A stretch of DNA of 64,000 nt, from positions 23,250,001-23,314,000 of the forward strand of contig JAKSXM010000014.1 of NCBI GenBank assembly GCA_022575985.1. Reading direction: 5' to 3'. The notes beneath the pieces were generated by a model, which was not told the DNA's origin, made no database searches, and worked only from the letters and a program-made list of their open reading frames with translations. Both the position numbers and the translations under genes were made by a program. This stretch comes from Anagrus nilaparvatae. Lineage: Eukaryota; Arthropoda; Insecta; Hymenoptera; Mymaridae. This document shows, piece after piece, positions 52,156 to 62,459 of this stretch (its first letter is position 1; every line of letters begins with the position of its first letter).

Positions 52156-52301
52156 TTACTTCGGGTAAAAAAAGGTTATTTTACAAAATATTGAGTAACA
52201 TAAAACAACATATTTTTGGAAAAATAAAGTCGCAGGGGTCCAGGGGGGTGCAGCCCCCATGGCGGCTGCCGGGGCGAGCGAAGCGAGCCGGAGGCAGCTA
52301 G
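52156..52301 (+). mobile_element. Helitron-like 3' end fragment (copy 1)
   Basis: Holds the family's 3' part: TTTACAAAATATTGAGTAAC, then GC-rich GGGGGGTGCAGCCCCC (a hairpin) and GCTGCCGGGGCGAGCG ... GGAGGCAGC, ending in CTAG followed by T. A GC-rich hairpin just before a CTAG end is the known Helitron 3' pattern. Confidence 0.65.
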
Positions 52302-53051
52302 TATATATATAAATCTTTAATTTTGTATGTTTGTTTGTTTGTCCGAAATGGGTAAACTTGACCGCGATATAAGTTAGAGACGCGGGGTTTACGGCAAAAA
52401 TTACCGGTCAAAACATAGGCTAGTTTTCGTTTCGATTGATAACGACAAAAATTTTTTATGTTGAAAAATCTGAATTTTCAAGAAAAAAATTTTTATTAAA
52501 TTTAAAAAAGAAACCCAAAAAAACAAAAAATTGAGGAAAAATTTTAGTATCAAAAAGAATTTCATTCGATTCGGGTATATTTTTTACGTATATACCTAAA
52601 TTTTCAAGGCGATCGGTTCGATCTGTCAAAAGATACAATAATTTTTCGAAAATTATAAAAGTTTAGGATTAATATTATATATATTTCTAATTTTTATCAG
52701 TCACTGATGTAGTAACTGAATATAGTAACTAAAAGAAACTTGAACAGCTTTTATCATCAAGCAGAACCCTAGAATGGATAGTCGAGGGACCCAACGACTG
52801 CTTGTGGATCCTATGGAAGGGTAGCGAAGCTTTGTATTGCTGATCACTAATTATTAGTCTGGATTCGTATGCCCGTAATTTTTATGATCCAGTAAATTTT
52901 AGATAATACTTAGGGTAAAAAAATGTTATTTTACAAAATATTGAGTAACATAAAACAACATATTTTTGGAAAAATAAAGTCGCAGGGGTCCAGGGGGGCG
53001 CAGCCCCCATGGCGGCTGCCGGGGTGAGCGAAGCGAGCCGGAGGCAGCTAG
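52302..53051 (+). mobile_element. Full-length ~750-bp non-autonomous Helitron-like element (copy 2)
   Basis: It runs from TATATATATAAATCTTTAAT, a GTTT microsatellite and GTCCGAAATGGGTAAACTTG through GACGCGGGGTTTACGGC and a GTGATCAGCAATAC-like block (seen in reverse in the other copies) to the GC-rich 3' hairpin and CTAG. Copies occur in both orientations nearby. A 60-codon minus-strand frame (52456-52638) recurs in other copies simply because the DNA does; no Rep/helicase protein is present. Confidence 0.65.
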
Positions 53052-53056
53052 TATAT

Positions 53057-54757
53057 GGGTGTATCCATTACTTTTCATACAAAAGTGGGCGCACGCATGT
53101 CACCGATTGGGCTCAAATTTTTAGATTATGTTTGGGGTTATAAAAAACTCATTTAGCCAAATTTTCAGCCCTCTAGAACAATATGGGGCCAAGTTATGAC
53201 CTCCAAAAGGTCCAAAAAATGACCTATTTTAGCCTATTTTCAAAATTTCGCCATTCCCTTATTTTTCAGTCAAAGCATATAAGCTTCAGAATTTACCAAA
53301 AAAATTTATAGACACTTTTATCACGTAGATTTTATTTGGCGATAAAAAATGTTAGATGACTGAAACGAAAAAAAACAGGAATTTCAAATTGGTGCCAAAT
53401 CTGGAAATCTTTATATAACTACTTCCGGTTAGTCGCAAAATTTTGTACTACTCAAGACCTTTCGAATGCGACCTACAAAATTAAAAACGGCTTATTTTAT
53501 CCGGAGTTATGCGTATTTTAGTTTGGTCGTTTTTCGGAAATTTTGATTTTTTTGCGTTTTCAAATTACTATAACTTTTTTCTATCATAACCAAAATGGCC
53601 AAAAATTTCAGAGAATATTCTTCAAACATTAATAAATAATCTCTGAAATTTTGGTGGATGATATTGGCTTCTATCCGTTTTTATACATTCCCAAAAAAAC
53701 CTTATTCTTCACGTATTTTGTGTATTAAAGTGGACCTATTTTTGGACTTTGTGGAAAAACTTTGCTCCCCGGGTTTTTTTGTGAAGTTTTGGTCATAAAA
53801 AGTTCCCAGTTCCAAGGATTTTGCTTTTGCTTTGCAAAAACACGTGCTTTTAAGCACCTCAATTTCCCCATTTAAATAACATAGGAATTTTGACTTTTCA
53901 GCTTTCTAATTTTTTACGAAGCTTGCAGAATGTTTTGAAAAGCTACTAATCGATGGAAAGTACTATTTAAATATATAAAAAATGATACCCAACCTCAAGT
54001 AGCCAAAAAAAATATTTTTAAAACGATTTTATCGGTAATAAACGAAAAAAAAGTACTACATTTAAATTACATGAAGCCATGGAGTACTTTTTTTTCGTTT
54101 GTTACCGGTAAAATCGTTTTAAAAATATTTTTTTTGGCTACTTGAGGTTGGGTATCATTTTTTATATATTTAAATAGTACTTTCCATTGATTAGTAGCTT
54201 TTCAAAACATTCAGCAAGCTTTGTAAAAAATTAGAAAGCTGAAAAGTCAAAATTCCTATGTTATTTAAATGGGAAAATTGAGGTGCTTACAAGCACGTGT
54301 TTTTGCAACGCAAAAGCAAAATCCTTGGAACTGGAAACTTTTTATGACCAAAAAAACCCGGGGAGCAAAGTTTTTCCACAAAGTCCAAAAATAGGTCCAA
54401 TTTGAAATTCCTGTTTTTTTTCGTTTCAGTCATCTAACATTTTTTATCGCCAAATAAAATCTACGTGATAAAAGTGTCTATAAATTTTTTTTATAAATTC
54501 TGAAGCTTATACCAAAAAAATGCGACCAACCGGAAGTAATTTGACTGAAAAATAAGGGAATGGCGAAATTTTGAAAATAGGCTGAAATAGGTCATTTTTT
54601 GGATCTTTTGGAGGTCATAACTTGGCCCCATATTGTTCTAGAAGGCTGAAAATTTGGCTAAATGAGTTTTTTATAACCCCAAACATTATCTAAAAATTTG
54701 AGTCCAATCGGTGACATGCGTGAGCCCACTTTTGTATGAAAAGTAATGGAGACACCC
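53057..54757. mobile_element. 1.7-kb palindromic fold-back element (GGGTGT ends)
   Basis: Begins GGGTGTATCCATTACTTTTC and ends with its near reverse complement. Arms are complementary nearly to a centre near 54068 (GCTACTTGAGGTTGGGTATC on the right pairs with its reverse complement on the left). The right arm lacks about 330 bp present in the left (roughly 53390-53730), lost at a point near 54400. Single ends of the same family lie at 56307-56361 and 56530-56586. No transposase seen. Confidence 0.8.
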
Positions 54758-54762
54758 ATATA

Positions 54763-55534
54763 CTAGCTGCCTCCGGCTCGCTTCGCTCGCCCCGGCAGCC
54801 ACCATGGGAACTGCGCCCCCCTAGACCCCTGCGACTTTATTTTTCCAAAAATATGTTGTTTTATGTTACTCAATATTTTGTAAAATAACCTTTTTTTACC
54901 CTAAGTATTATCTAAAATTTACTGGATCATAAAAATTACGGGCATACGAACCCAGACTAATAATTAGTGATCAGCAATACAAAGCTTCGCTACCCTTCCA
55001 TAGGATCCACAAGCAGTCGTTGGGTCCCTCGACTATCCATTCTAGGGTTCTGCTTGATGATAAAAGCTGTTCAAGTTTCTTTTAGTTACTATATTCAGTT
55101 ACTACATCAGTGACTGATAAAAATTAGAAATATATATAATATTAGTCCTAAACTTTTATAATTTTCGAAAAATTATTGTATCTTTTGACAGATCGAACCG
55201 ACCGCCTTGAAAATTTAGGTATATACGTAAAAAATATACCCAAATCGAATGAAATTCTTTTTGATAGTAAAATTTTTCCTCAGTTTTTTGTTTTTTTGGG
55301 TTTCTTTTTTAAATTTAATAAAAATTTTTTTCTTGAAAATTCAGATTTTTCAACATAAAAAATTTTTGTCGTTATCAATCGAAACGAAAACTAGCCTATG
55401 TTTTGACCGGTAATTTTTGCCGGCTTTTGCCGTAAACCCCGCGTCTCTAACTTATATCGCGTTCAAGTTTATCCATTTCGGACAAACAAACAAACAAACA
55501 AACAAACATACAAAATTAAAGCTTTATATATATA
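54763..55534 (-). mobile_element. Helitron-like element, inverted (copy 3)
   Basis: Mirror image of copy 2: CTAG and the GC-rich hairpin at the left end, TATATAAAGC-like 5' end at the right. Together with copy 2 it flanks the fold-back element symmetrically, so the palindrome extends over about 52156-55680. The open frame 55176-55358 is the counterpart of the one in copy 2. Confidence 0.65.
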
Positions 55535-56286
55535 CTAGCTGCCTCTGGCTCGCTTCGCTCGCCCCGGCAGCCACCAAGGGGGCTGCGCCCCCCTGACCCA
55601 TGCGACTTTATTTTTCCAAAAATATGTTGTTTTATGTTACTCAATATTTTGTGAAATAACTTTTTTTTACCCGAAGTATTATCTAAAATTTACTGAATCA
55701 TAAAAATTACGAACCCAGACTGATAATTAGTGATCAGCAATACAAAGCTTCGCTACCCTTCCATAGGATCCACAAGCAGTCGTTGTTTCCCTCGACTATC
55801 CAGTTTAGGGTTCTGCCTGATGATAATAGCTGTTCAAGTTTCTTTTAGTTACTATATTCAGTTACTACATCAGTGACTGATAAAAATTAGAAATATATAT
55901 AATATTAGTCCTAAACTTTTATAATTTTCGAAAAATTATTGTATCTTTTGACACATCGAACCGATCGCCTTGAAAATTTAGGTGGATACGTAAAAAATAT
56001 ACCCGAATCGAATGAAATTCTTTTTGACCGTAAAATTTTTCCTCAGTTTTTTGTTTTTTTGGTTTTTTTTTTAAATTTGATAAAAATTTTTTTCTTGAAA
56101 ATTCAGATTTTTCAACATAAAAAATTTTTTGTCGTTATCAATCGAAAAGAAACCTAGCCTATGTTTTGACCAGAAATTTTTGCCGTCTTTTACCGTAAAC
56201 CCCGCGTCTCTAACTTATATCGCGGTCAAGTTTACCCATTTCGGACAAACAAACAAACATACAAAATTAAAGATTTATATATATAT
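55535..56286 (-). mobile_element. Helitron-like element, inverted (copy 4)
   Basis: A second minus-orientation copy joined head to tail to copy 3: CTAG at 55535, hairpin, ATGTTGTTTTATGTTACTC, the GATCAGCAATACAAAGCTTC block and the microsatellite, then the TATATATATA end. It carries small deletions relative to copy 3 (for example before GAACCCAGACTGATAATTAG). Confidence 0.65.
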
Positions 56287-56586
56287 AGCTGCCGGGGCGA
56301 GCGAAGCCCAATCGGTGACATGCGTGCGCCCACTTTTGTATGAAAAGTAATGGATACACCCATATACTAGCTGCCTCCGGCTCGCTTCGCTCACCCCGGC
56401 AGCCGCCATGGGGGCTGCACCCCCCTGGACCCCTGCGACTTTATTTTTCCAAAAATATGTTGTTTTATGTTACTCAATATTTTGTAAAATAACCTTTTTT
56501 TACCCGAAGTAATATCTAAAATTTACTGGGGCCCAATCGGTGACATGCGTGCGCCCACTTTTGTATGAAAAGTAATGGATACACCC
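56287..56586. mobile_element. Mosaic of Helitron-like and fold-back ends (copy 5 and fragments)
   Basis: In order: a Helitron hairpin scrap (GCTGCCGGGGCGAGCGAAGC); a fold-back terminus ending ACACCC at 56361; a minus-orientation Helitron 3' part from CTAG at 56367 to about 56529; and another fold-back terminus ending at 56586. Junctions show no clear target duplications, so internal deletions or template switching fit better than simple nesting. Confidence 0.6.
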
Positions 56587-56817
56587 ATATATATAAATCT
56601 TTAATTTTGTATGTTTGTCCGAAATGGGTAAACTAGAAAGTGATAAAAGTTAGAGATGCGGGGTTTGCGGCAAAAGATGGCCAAAATTACGGGTCAAAAC
56701 ATAGGCTAGGTTTCGTTTCGATTGATAACGACAAAAATTTTTTATGTTGAAAGAACTGAATTTACAAGAAAAAAATTTTTATCAAATTTGTGAGCGAAGC
56801 GAGCCGGAGGCAGCTAG
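56587..56817 (+). mobile_element. Internally deleted Helitron-like element (231 bp)
   Basis: Keeps the 5' end (TATATATAAATCTTTAATTT, GTCCGAAATGGGTAAACT, TTTCGTTTCGATTGATAACG) and then jumps at about 56790 to the 3' end (GCGAGCCGGAGGCAGCTAGT). Both termini are intact; most of the interior is gone. Confidence 0.65.
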
Positions 56818-56845
56818 TTTATTATAAAAAAGTTAGATATTACTC

Positions 56846-56975
56846 CCAAGTAAAAAGGGAATATACTTTCAGCATATTGCTTTTAAAATACGAAATTATA
56901 TTGTTATTATATTGTAAATATTTTATCAATATATTTAAAATATATTGAAAATATATTCCCTTTTTTATTTAAGTA
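56846..56975. mobile_element. Small MITE-like inverted repeat
   Basis: Left AAGTAAAAAGGGAATATA faces right TATATTCCCTTTTTTATTTA; the interior is AT-rich. About 130 bp overall. Confidence 0.5.
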
Positions 56976-57243
56976 TGTCCAAAAAAAAAGGTGTTTATTT
57001 TTTTACTCAAAAAATTTTCAGATAATTTAGGTTCAAATTGAGAAATTACGAGGAGTAACGATGGATGCTGAAAAGCAGAACTAAAAACAGATGAGTTGCG
57101 CTTTCAGAAATAAATAGAATTTACCAATTCTAACTTGGACTCAGCTGGCATGGAAACCCTCATAATTTTAATAATTTATTTTTTATTAATTTTAGTTTTT
57201 TATGATATTTCTGGTCTTTAATGTATCATATTTCTTTTTTTAG
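56976..57243. other. Sequence upstream of the protease relic, presumably former intron and exon
   Basis: Ends in a T-rich tract and TAG, a plausible splice acceptor for the relic exon. The stretch 57050-57120 is less AT-rich but reads through stops; no protein could be supported. Confidence 0.35.
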
Positions 57244-57387
57244 GGTGATTACGGAGATCCTTTGATGGCTATATGAAGAAGATACGTTTCAATTGGACTT
57301 GTATCTTAGAGTGTAGGAGGTTGACGTAAGTATTTACCTGATGCCTATAAAAATACTCAAAAATGTATTCCTAATAAAATGAAATAG
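57244..57387 (+). pseudogene. Decayed exon of a trypsin-like (S1, CLIP-type) serine protease
   Basis: One frame reads GDYGDPLMAI, stop, RRYVSIGLVS, stop, SVGG, stop, RKYLPDAYKNTQKCIPNKMK, stop. This lines up residue for residue with the C-terminal part of insect S1 proteases, which runs GDSGGPLM, then RYV-IG-VS-GVGG, then a P-x-x-Y-x-N block near the end. A pyrimidine tract plus TAG directly precedes it, as at the splice acceptor common before this motif. Odd: the nucleophile Ser of GDSGGP is Tyr, the following Gly pair is disrupted, and there are three internal stops, so it cannot make an enzyme. No other protease exon was recognised; 57,080-57,110 could hold a further eroded piece but I cannot support it. 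Similarity is judged by eye. Confidence 0.65.
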
Positions 57388-58017
57388 ATAATTCTATTAC
57401 ATTAAGTAACTTTCATAATGAAATTTTACTTTAAAAATTATAAAACTGTCGATTAAATGAATTTATTTTCTATTCCTTATTATGTAGGATTGGTCCTAAA
57501 AAATTAGGGTAATAAAAAATTTAGATATTGTGGCTATAAATAAAAATATTTTTATAAGGTAAAAAATTTTGTAAAATAAGTAACAAAATTTTTTGTAAAG
57601 AATCAGACCAAAGAAAGCGAATAAAAACGATATTTCTAAAACCTATACCTATATCTAAAATTATTACTTTTAATAAAAAAATTAGGCAATACGTAAAAAT
57701 TAAAAACAGAAAAAAATTTTAGATTTTTTGATGAAAAAATATTTGAAAAAAATATTTTTTAATAGCATAATGATGGTGATAAATCATAATTTGGATCAAT
57801 GCATAAATAAATACATACGCATATGCAATAACTTAAAAAAAAAATCTTTTCTTTAAGGAAGTCTTAAAACGTATTAGGTATATGCAAAAAATAGGAGGAA
57901 TCAAAAAAGCGAAAATGAAAAAAAATTTTTAAATCAGTAAAATAATAACAATTTTTAAATTAATATCAGTGAAATTAATAAATCATGAATTTCTTTAAAC
58001 TTTCATGTAAAAAAGTA
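57388..58017. other. AT-rich sequence, nothing recognisable
   Basis: No open frame, RNA gene or repeat end that I can support; A and T tracts dominate. Confidence 0.45.
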
Positions 58018-58867
58018 TTTTACCCCATTGGGGGGCACATTATGAGGGCGTGGGGGATGGACTTTTTAAGTACTTGAATAAACTGAAATTTTCACCTAAA
58101 AAAGGTATCTAATAGGTATTTTGGCTGCTCTTTCCGAATCTGAAGTCTATTTTCACGTACCACCCCTCGGGGGTGCAATAACAACCCCCAAAATGGGGTA
58201 TATTGTAAATATACTTTAAAAGATTTTTTAACGATTCAATACTTGGAAAAGTGGTTGCTCTTTTAAAAAAAAAAATTTCACGAACTGTAAAAAATGTCAA
58301 AAAATAACGTGCATATCTAAATATCCCATTTCAACCCCTAAGAGGGGTAATAATAGGGTGAACTTTATAAATAAACGAAATTATGATTTTTAGGCCTAAA
58401 AATGGTGTCTAGTAGGTATTTTTGGCTGCTCTTTCCGAATCTGAAGTCCATTTTCACATAAAATCCCTCGGGGGCGCGATATCAACCCCTAAATTGGGGT
58501 AAATTATAAATTTGCTCGCAAAAATTTTTAAACGATTCAACACTTGAAACAATGGTTTTTCTTTAGAAAAAATAACTAGAAAATCTGTAAAAAATGTCAA
58601 AAAATCACACGCGTATATATAATTATTCAATAACTAAAAGAACAACCACTTTTCCAAGTGTTAAGTCGTTAAAAAATCTTATTTACCCCATTTTAGGGGT
58701 TGATATCGTAATCCCGAGGGGTGGTATGTGAAAACAGACTTCAGATTCGGAAAGAGCAGCCTAAAATACCTACTAGACACCATTTTTAGGTAAAAATTTC
58801 AATTTATTAAAGTACATAAAAAGTCCATCCCCCACGCCCCCATAATGTGCCCCCCAATGGGGTAAAA
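58018..58867. mobile_element. 850-bp inverted-repeat element of the CCTAGTAGGTA family
   Basis: Outer ends TTTTACCCCATTGGGGGGCA and its complement near 58850-58867 enclose arms sharing GGGCGTGGGGGATGGACTTT, TAGGTATTTTGGCTGCTCTT, TCCGAATCTGAAGT and CCCCTCGGGG. A third copy of the inner block at about 58390-58510 is a direct duplication of the left arm's interior. The minus-strand open stretch at 58109-58300 is a by-product. Confidence 0.75.
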
Positions 58868-59341
58868 CAGGTAAAAATATCTTTCTTTTATTTTTTGAGG
58901 TTTTTAAAGGTTCTAGCAATAATTTTTTATAATAATCAACTGTTTTTATTGGCTAAATAACATTATAAAGAAAGTTCAAAAATTAATATAAATTTAAACA
59001 TGTTCCATGTTCGTTGGTTGTGAGTTCACAAACGGTTGTATTTTTTTTTTTTTTTTTTAATATCTACGTAATTATATTATATTTTTTTCTAAATAATTAA
59101 TCAACTCTATTAATTAATTGCTTATTAAAAAAACTGTTTAACGTGAAAGGATTCTGGAACATTAGATCTTTTTATTTTTTATTTCCTTTAAGATTTGTAT
59201 ATATAGATTTCCTTTCCTTTTAATCTTTATCATTAATAATTTATTTAAAATTATTATTTAGGTAAATAATATTCATTCTAATTACCTAGTTAGTATTACT
59301 AACTAATAACTTGATTCTACTTTTTTTAGAGCATGGTTAAT
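58868..59341. other. AT-rich spacer with a T tract
   Basis: Contains AACATGTTCCATGTT at 58997-59011 (the reverse of the head of the AACATG repeat family) and a run of about 19 T near 59041. No gene recognised. Confidence 0.45.
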
Positions 59342-60942
59342 CAGTGTTTTTTTTAAGGAAATTTTAGAACTGCACAAATCACAAAAAGGGGAGGGGGAAT
59401 AAGGAAAAAGAGGGGAATACTAATTTTGCCTATTTATCATCAAGTTATGATTCTATGCTATTTATTTACAAAATATTATCTCTTTAAATTTTTAAAAAGG
59501 TACCTCAAAAATTACTTTTTATTAAATTTATTGAACATGTAAATAGGTCAATATTTGTGAAGTGCATACAGTTTAGATTTTCGAGTCTCAGAATGTACTC
59601 CAAAGTATGTTTGGTCGAAAGTATTAGACTGCCAAAAAAAAAATCGACTTTTCGATTTTTTAAGGTGCTCAAGCGTTTTTGGATGTCATTTAATGAAAAA
59701 ATAAGTTCTACGTAAACTGCATCTAAAAATATTTAGTCGTTGAACAGCGCCAAAGCATTTTTGATTTTTGAAAATGGGATCAGGAACGTCGGGAGGGACT
59801 AAAGCTACTACACTTAAAAGGCAACATAAAAATAAAATTTCGGGGGATATTTCGTAGTTTTTTTGGTCGCTAAAAATGATGGAATCAGTTATTTTGAATT
59901 ATTTTTTTAAGGCAAAAAGTTATGAGCTAAATTCAGTGGTAAAAATATCAAAAATTGGACAGTTTTTGACGTCAAAAACATGTTGCGGACTAAAAAATGT
60001 TTAGAAATTATTTTAAAAGAGCATTCTGCATGTTTTTTGGGTCACTAAAAACGATGAAATTGATTATTTTTATTTATTCTTGACGGATTCAAAGTAATGG
60101 GCCAAATATTGTAGCTTGATTTTCCAAATTTAGCATTTTTTTGAGTTAAATGACTTTCAAGCGTAGAAAGAACTTTTATGATCCTCTAGAAAGGTAAATT
60201 ATAATATTTTAGTGTTTTTCTAACTAGCGCAGAATTAATTGCTTAGATTTTTTTCAGGGTGCTGGTTTAGTTCAGTGTTACGACAATGCCATAAAATAGG
60301 ATCTTTGGGCAATTTTCCAAATAATGCTGCAATCTTGCAATTCAATCAAAATACTTTCTGTTGGTCTCATTTTTTTTGAATAAAATACACCTTTTCATCC
60401 CCGTAATCCGCAATTTTTCATCATCAATTCTCTCATCGTAATAGTTAATAAACCAAATGCCCATTTTCGGCCCTAAATGACCAATTTTTAAATTGGTGCT
60501 AAAATTTTAATTTTTGATAAAATTGAGTTTTATTTTTCTCAACAACTTTTTTTAAGTTCCAAGTTTCCAAAAATTTTTTACTCGTCCTTTTAACTTTAGA
60601 TATTTCTGAGATGTAGTTCTACAAATTTAATGATAAAGTATGATTTTATTTAAAAAACCTCAAATTGAGACTCTGAACTGAACTGACTCTCAGACTGCTG
60701 AAACTTAAAAATTAATCATTTTGGGCCAAAAATGGGCCTTAGGTTTATTAACTATTACGATGAGAGAATCGGTGATGAAACTTTGCGGGTAACGAGGATT
60801 AAACGGTGTATTTTATACAAAAAAAATGAGACCAATTGGAAGTATTTTGCGAGGTTTATTTCTATGCTAGTTAGAAAAACACAAAAATATTATAATTTAC
60901 CTTTCTTGAGGTTCAGAAAAGTTCTTTCTACGCTTGACAGTC

Positions 60943-60973
<31 letters not shown>

Positions 60974-62040
60974 TGATATATACCGACGTAGGGTATCCTA
61001 AGAAGCTTCTAGGAGAAGCATGTGCTGGGGCATGAAAGATATATTAAATTGAATATATATATATTAATATTATATAAATATATATTATATATATACATAT
61101 ATATATTAAATTTAACTCAAAAAAATGCTAAATTTGGAAAATCAAACTAAAATATTTGGCCCATTACTTTGAATCCGTCAAGAATAAATAAAAATAACCA
61201 ATTTCATCGTTTTTAGTGACCCAAAAAACATGCAGAATGCTCTTTTAAAATAATTTCTAAACATTTTTTAGTCCGCAACATGTTTTTGACGTCAAAAACT
61301 GTCCAATTTTTGATATTTTTACCACTGAATTTAGCTCATAACTTTTTGCCTTAAAAAAATAATTCAAAATAACTGATTCCATCGTTTTTAGCGACCAAAA
61401 AAAATACGAAATACCCCCCGAAATTTTATTTTTATGTTGCCTTTTAAGTTTAGTAGCTTTAGTCCCTCCTGAGCCCATTTTCAAAAATCGAAAATGCTTT
61501 GGCGCTGTCCAACGACTAAATATATTTAGATGCGGTTTACGTAGAACTTATTTTTTCATTAAATGACATCCAAAAACGCTTGAGCACCTTAAAAAATCGA
61601 AAAGTCGATTTTTTTTTTGGCAGTCTAGAAATTATATATAAAAAAATAATTTTCCCCAGTTTTTAGCTTTTTAGAGCCAATCCTCTATATTTAAAACGAT
61701 TTTTGTTTTTAAAAATTTTTTTTAATTTTTAATTTTTGAGAAATTTGTGTTCATTAATTCTTCTCGCAAACGCGTACATTACAGTAAAATTTGTTTAAAT
61801 AAAATAAAAAGACAATTAAAAATTTTTTGGAAACTTTAGGCTTATAAAAAATTTTTGAGGCCTATAGAACTCGTTTCTTTTAAAAATTAGAATTTTGGAA
61901 GCATTTTAGAATATAAAATATTTTGTATAAAAAATCAAAAAAATTTATATTTTAGGACTGCACAAACTAGGTTTTAGTACTGCACAAATTTTTTCAGAAC
62001 TGCACTTTTTGTGTAGAACTGCACGTTAAAAAAATCACTG
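59342..62040. mobile_element. 2.7-kb hAT-like transposon shell (CAGTG ... CACTG)
   Basis: CAGTGTTTTTTTTAA at the left end faces TTAAAAAAATCACTG at the right. The 6-bp sequence GTTAAT sits flush outside both ends (59336-59341 and 62041-62046), a likely target duplication. The motif ACTGCAC recurs near both ends (59368; 61976, 61999, 62020, 62039 vicinity), like the subterminal motifs of hAT elements. hAT duplications are usually 8 bp, so the class is tentative. No transposase frame is present; the interior is filled by the nested inverted-repeat element. Confidence 0.55.
59627..61625. mobile_element. 2.0-kb long-inverted-repeat element flanked by TA
   Basis: GACTGCCAAAAAAAAA at 59627 faces TTTTTTTTGGCAGTC at 61625, each bordered by TA, as expected for a Tc1/mariner-type insertion. 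Arms of about 500-600 bp are near-complementary (left to about 60230; right from about 60860 with an AT-rich insertion at 60945-61110). The core 60240-60850 is itself a palindrome related to the 2,252-3,091 fold-back family (TTGGTCTCATTTTTTTTG). Open frames at 60732-61001 and 61257-61484 lie in repeat DNA and are not genes. Confidence 0.75.
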
Positions 62041-62046
62041 GTTAAT

Positions 62047-62371
62047 TGGATTGCTCTGCTAAAAAATTTCAAGCAGAATCTAAACTTTGATAGTTTGTAA
62101 ATTACTTAAGTTCAAAAAATTTAAGTGCAGCAACTGAATCATGCATTGCTATCAGTCCCAGATTTAATTGCAGATTTAACAAGTAGACATACTAACCATG
62201 ACCTACAGGCTCCCGCAGACAAACCCTTTAAAAAAGGGCTCTCATAAAAATGTCCTAACATTGGGTGCCTACTGACTTCCACAAACCAAAAGCTGACACT
62301 GCGAGTAAATTAAAAAAATAAAAAAAAGAAGTGATCAAGTTTAAATAAATTAAATAGACTTATTCAGAAAA
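62047..62371. other. Spacer between the transposon and the DXO-like gene 3' end
   Basis: Mixed composition with no open frame. Any transcript of the minus-strand gene would end at or within this stretch. Confidence 0.4.
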
Positions 62372-62377
62372 TTTATT
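62372..62377 (-). terminator. Poly(A) signal AATAAA of the DXO-like gene
   Basis: The hexamer AATAAA reads on the minus strand about 83 nt past the stop codon. The DNA is so AT-rich that chance hexamers are common, so this rests mainly on its position; other AATAAA-like words lie a little nearer to the gene. Confidence 0.45.
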
Positions 62378-62459
62378 GCAACAAAATTCAATACGTAAAA
62401 ATCTCAACAAAAAAAATACACAATAAATAAATAAACATAAAAATAAAAATAAAAATCAT

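Noticed and set aside
52456..52638. Conserved 60-codon frame recurring at 55176 and 55939
   Set aside because: The frame is shared because the Helitron-like DNA is shared; it is low-complexity at its end and differs in length between copies.
57050..57140. Further exon of the serine protease upstream of the relic
   Set aside because: A TDEL-CAF-like reading needs a frameshift and the rest does not align; too weak to call.
59041..59059. Poly(T) as the tail of a retrotransposed element on the minus strand
   Set aside because: No coding sequence, target duplication or SINE-like body is next to it; T tracts are common here.
61257..61484. 75-codon minus-strand frame
   Set aside because: Lies wholly in one arm of a long inverted repeat; the matching arm at about 59770-60000 does not keep an equivalent gene.
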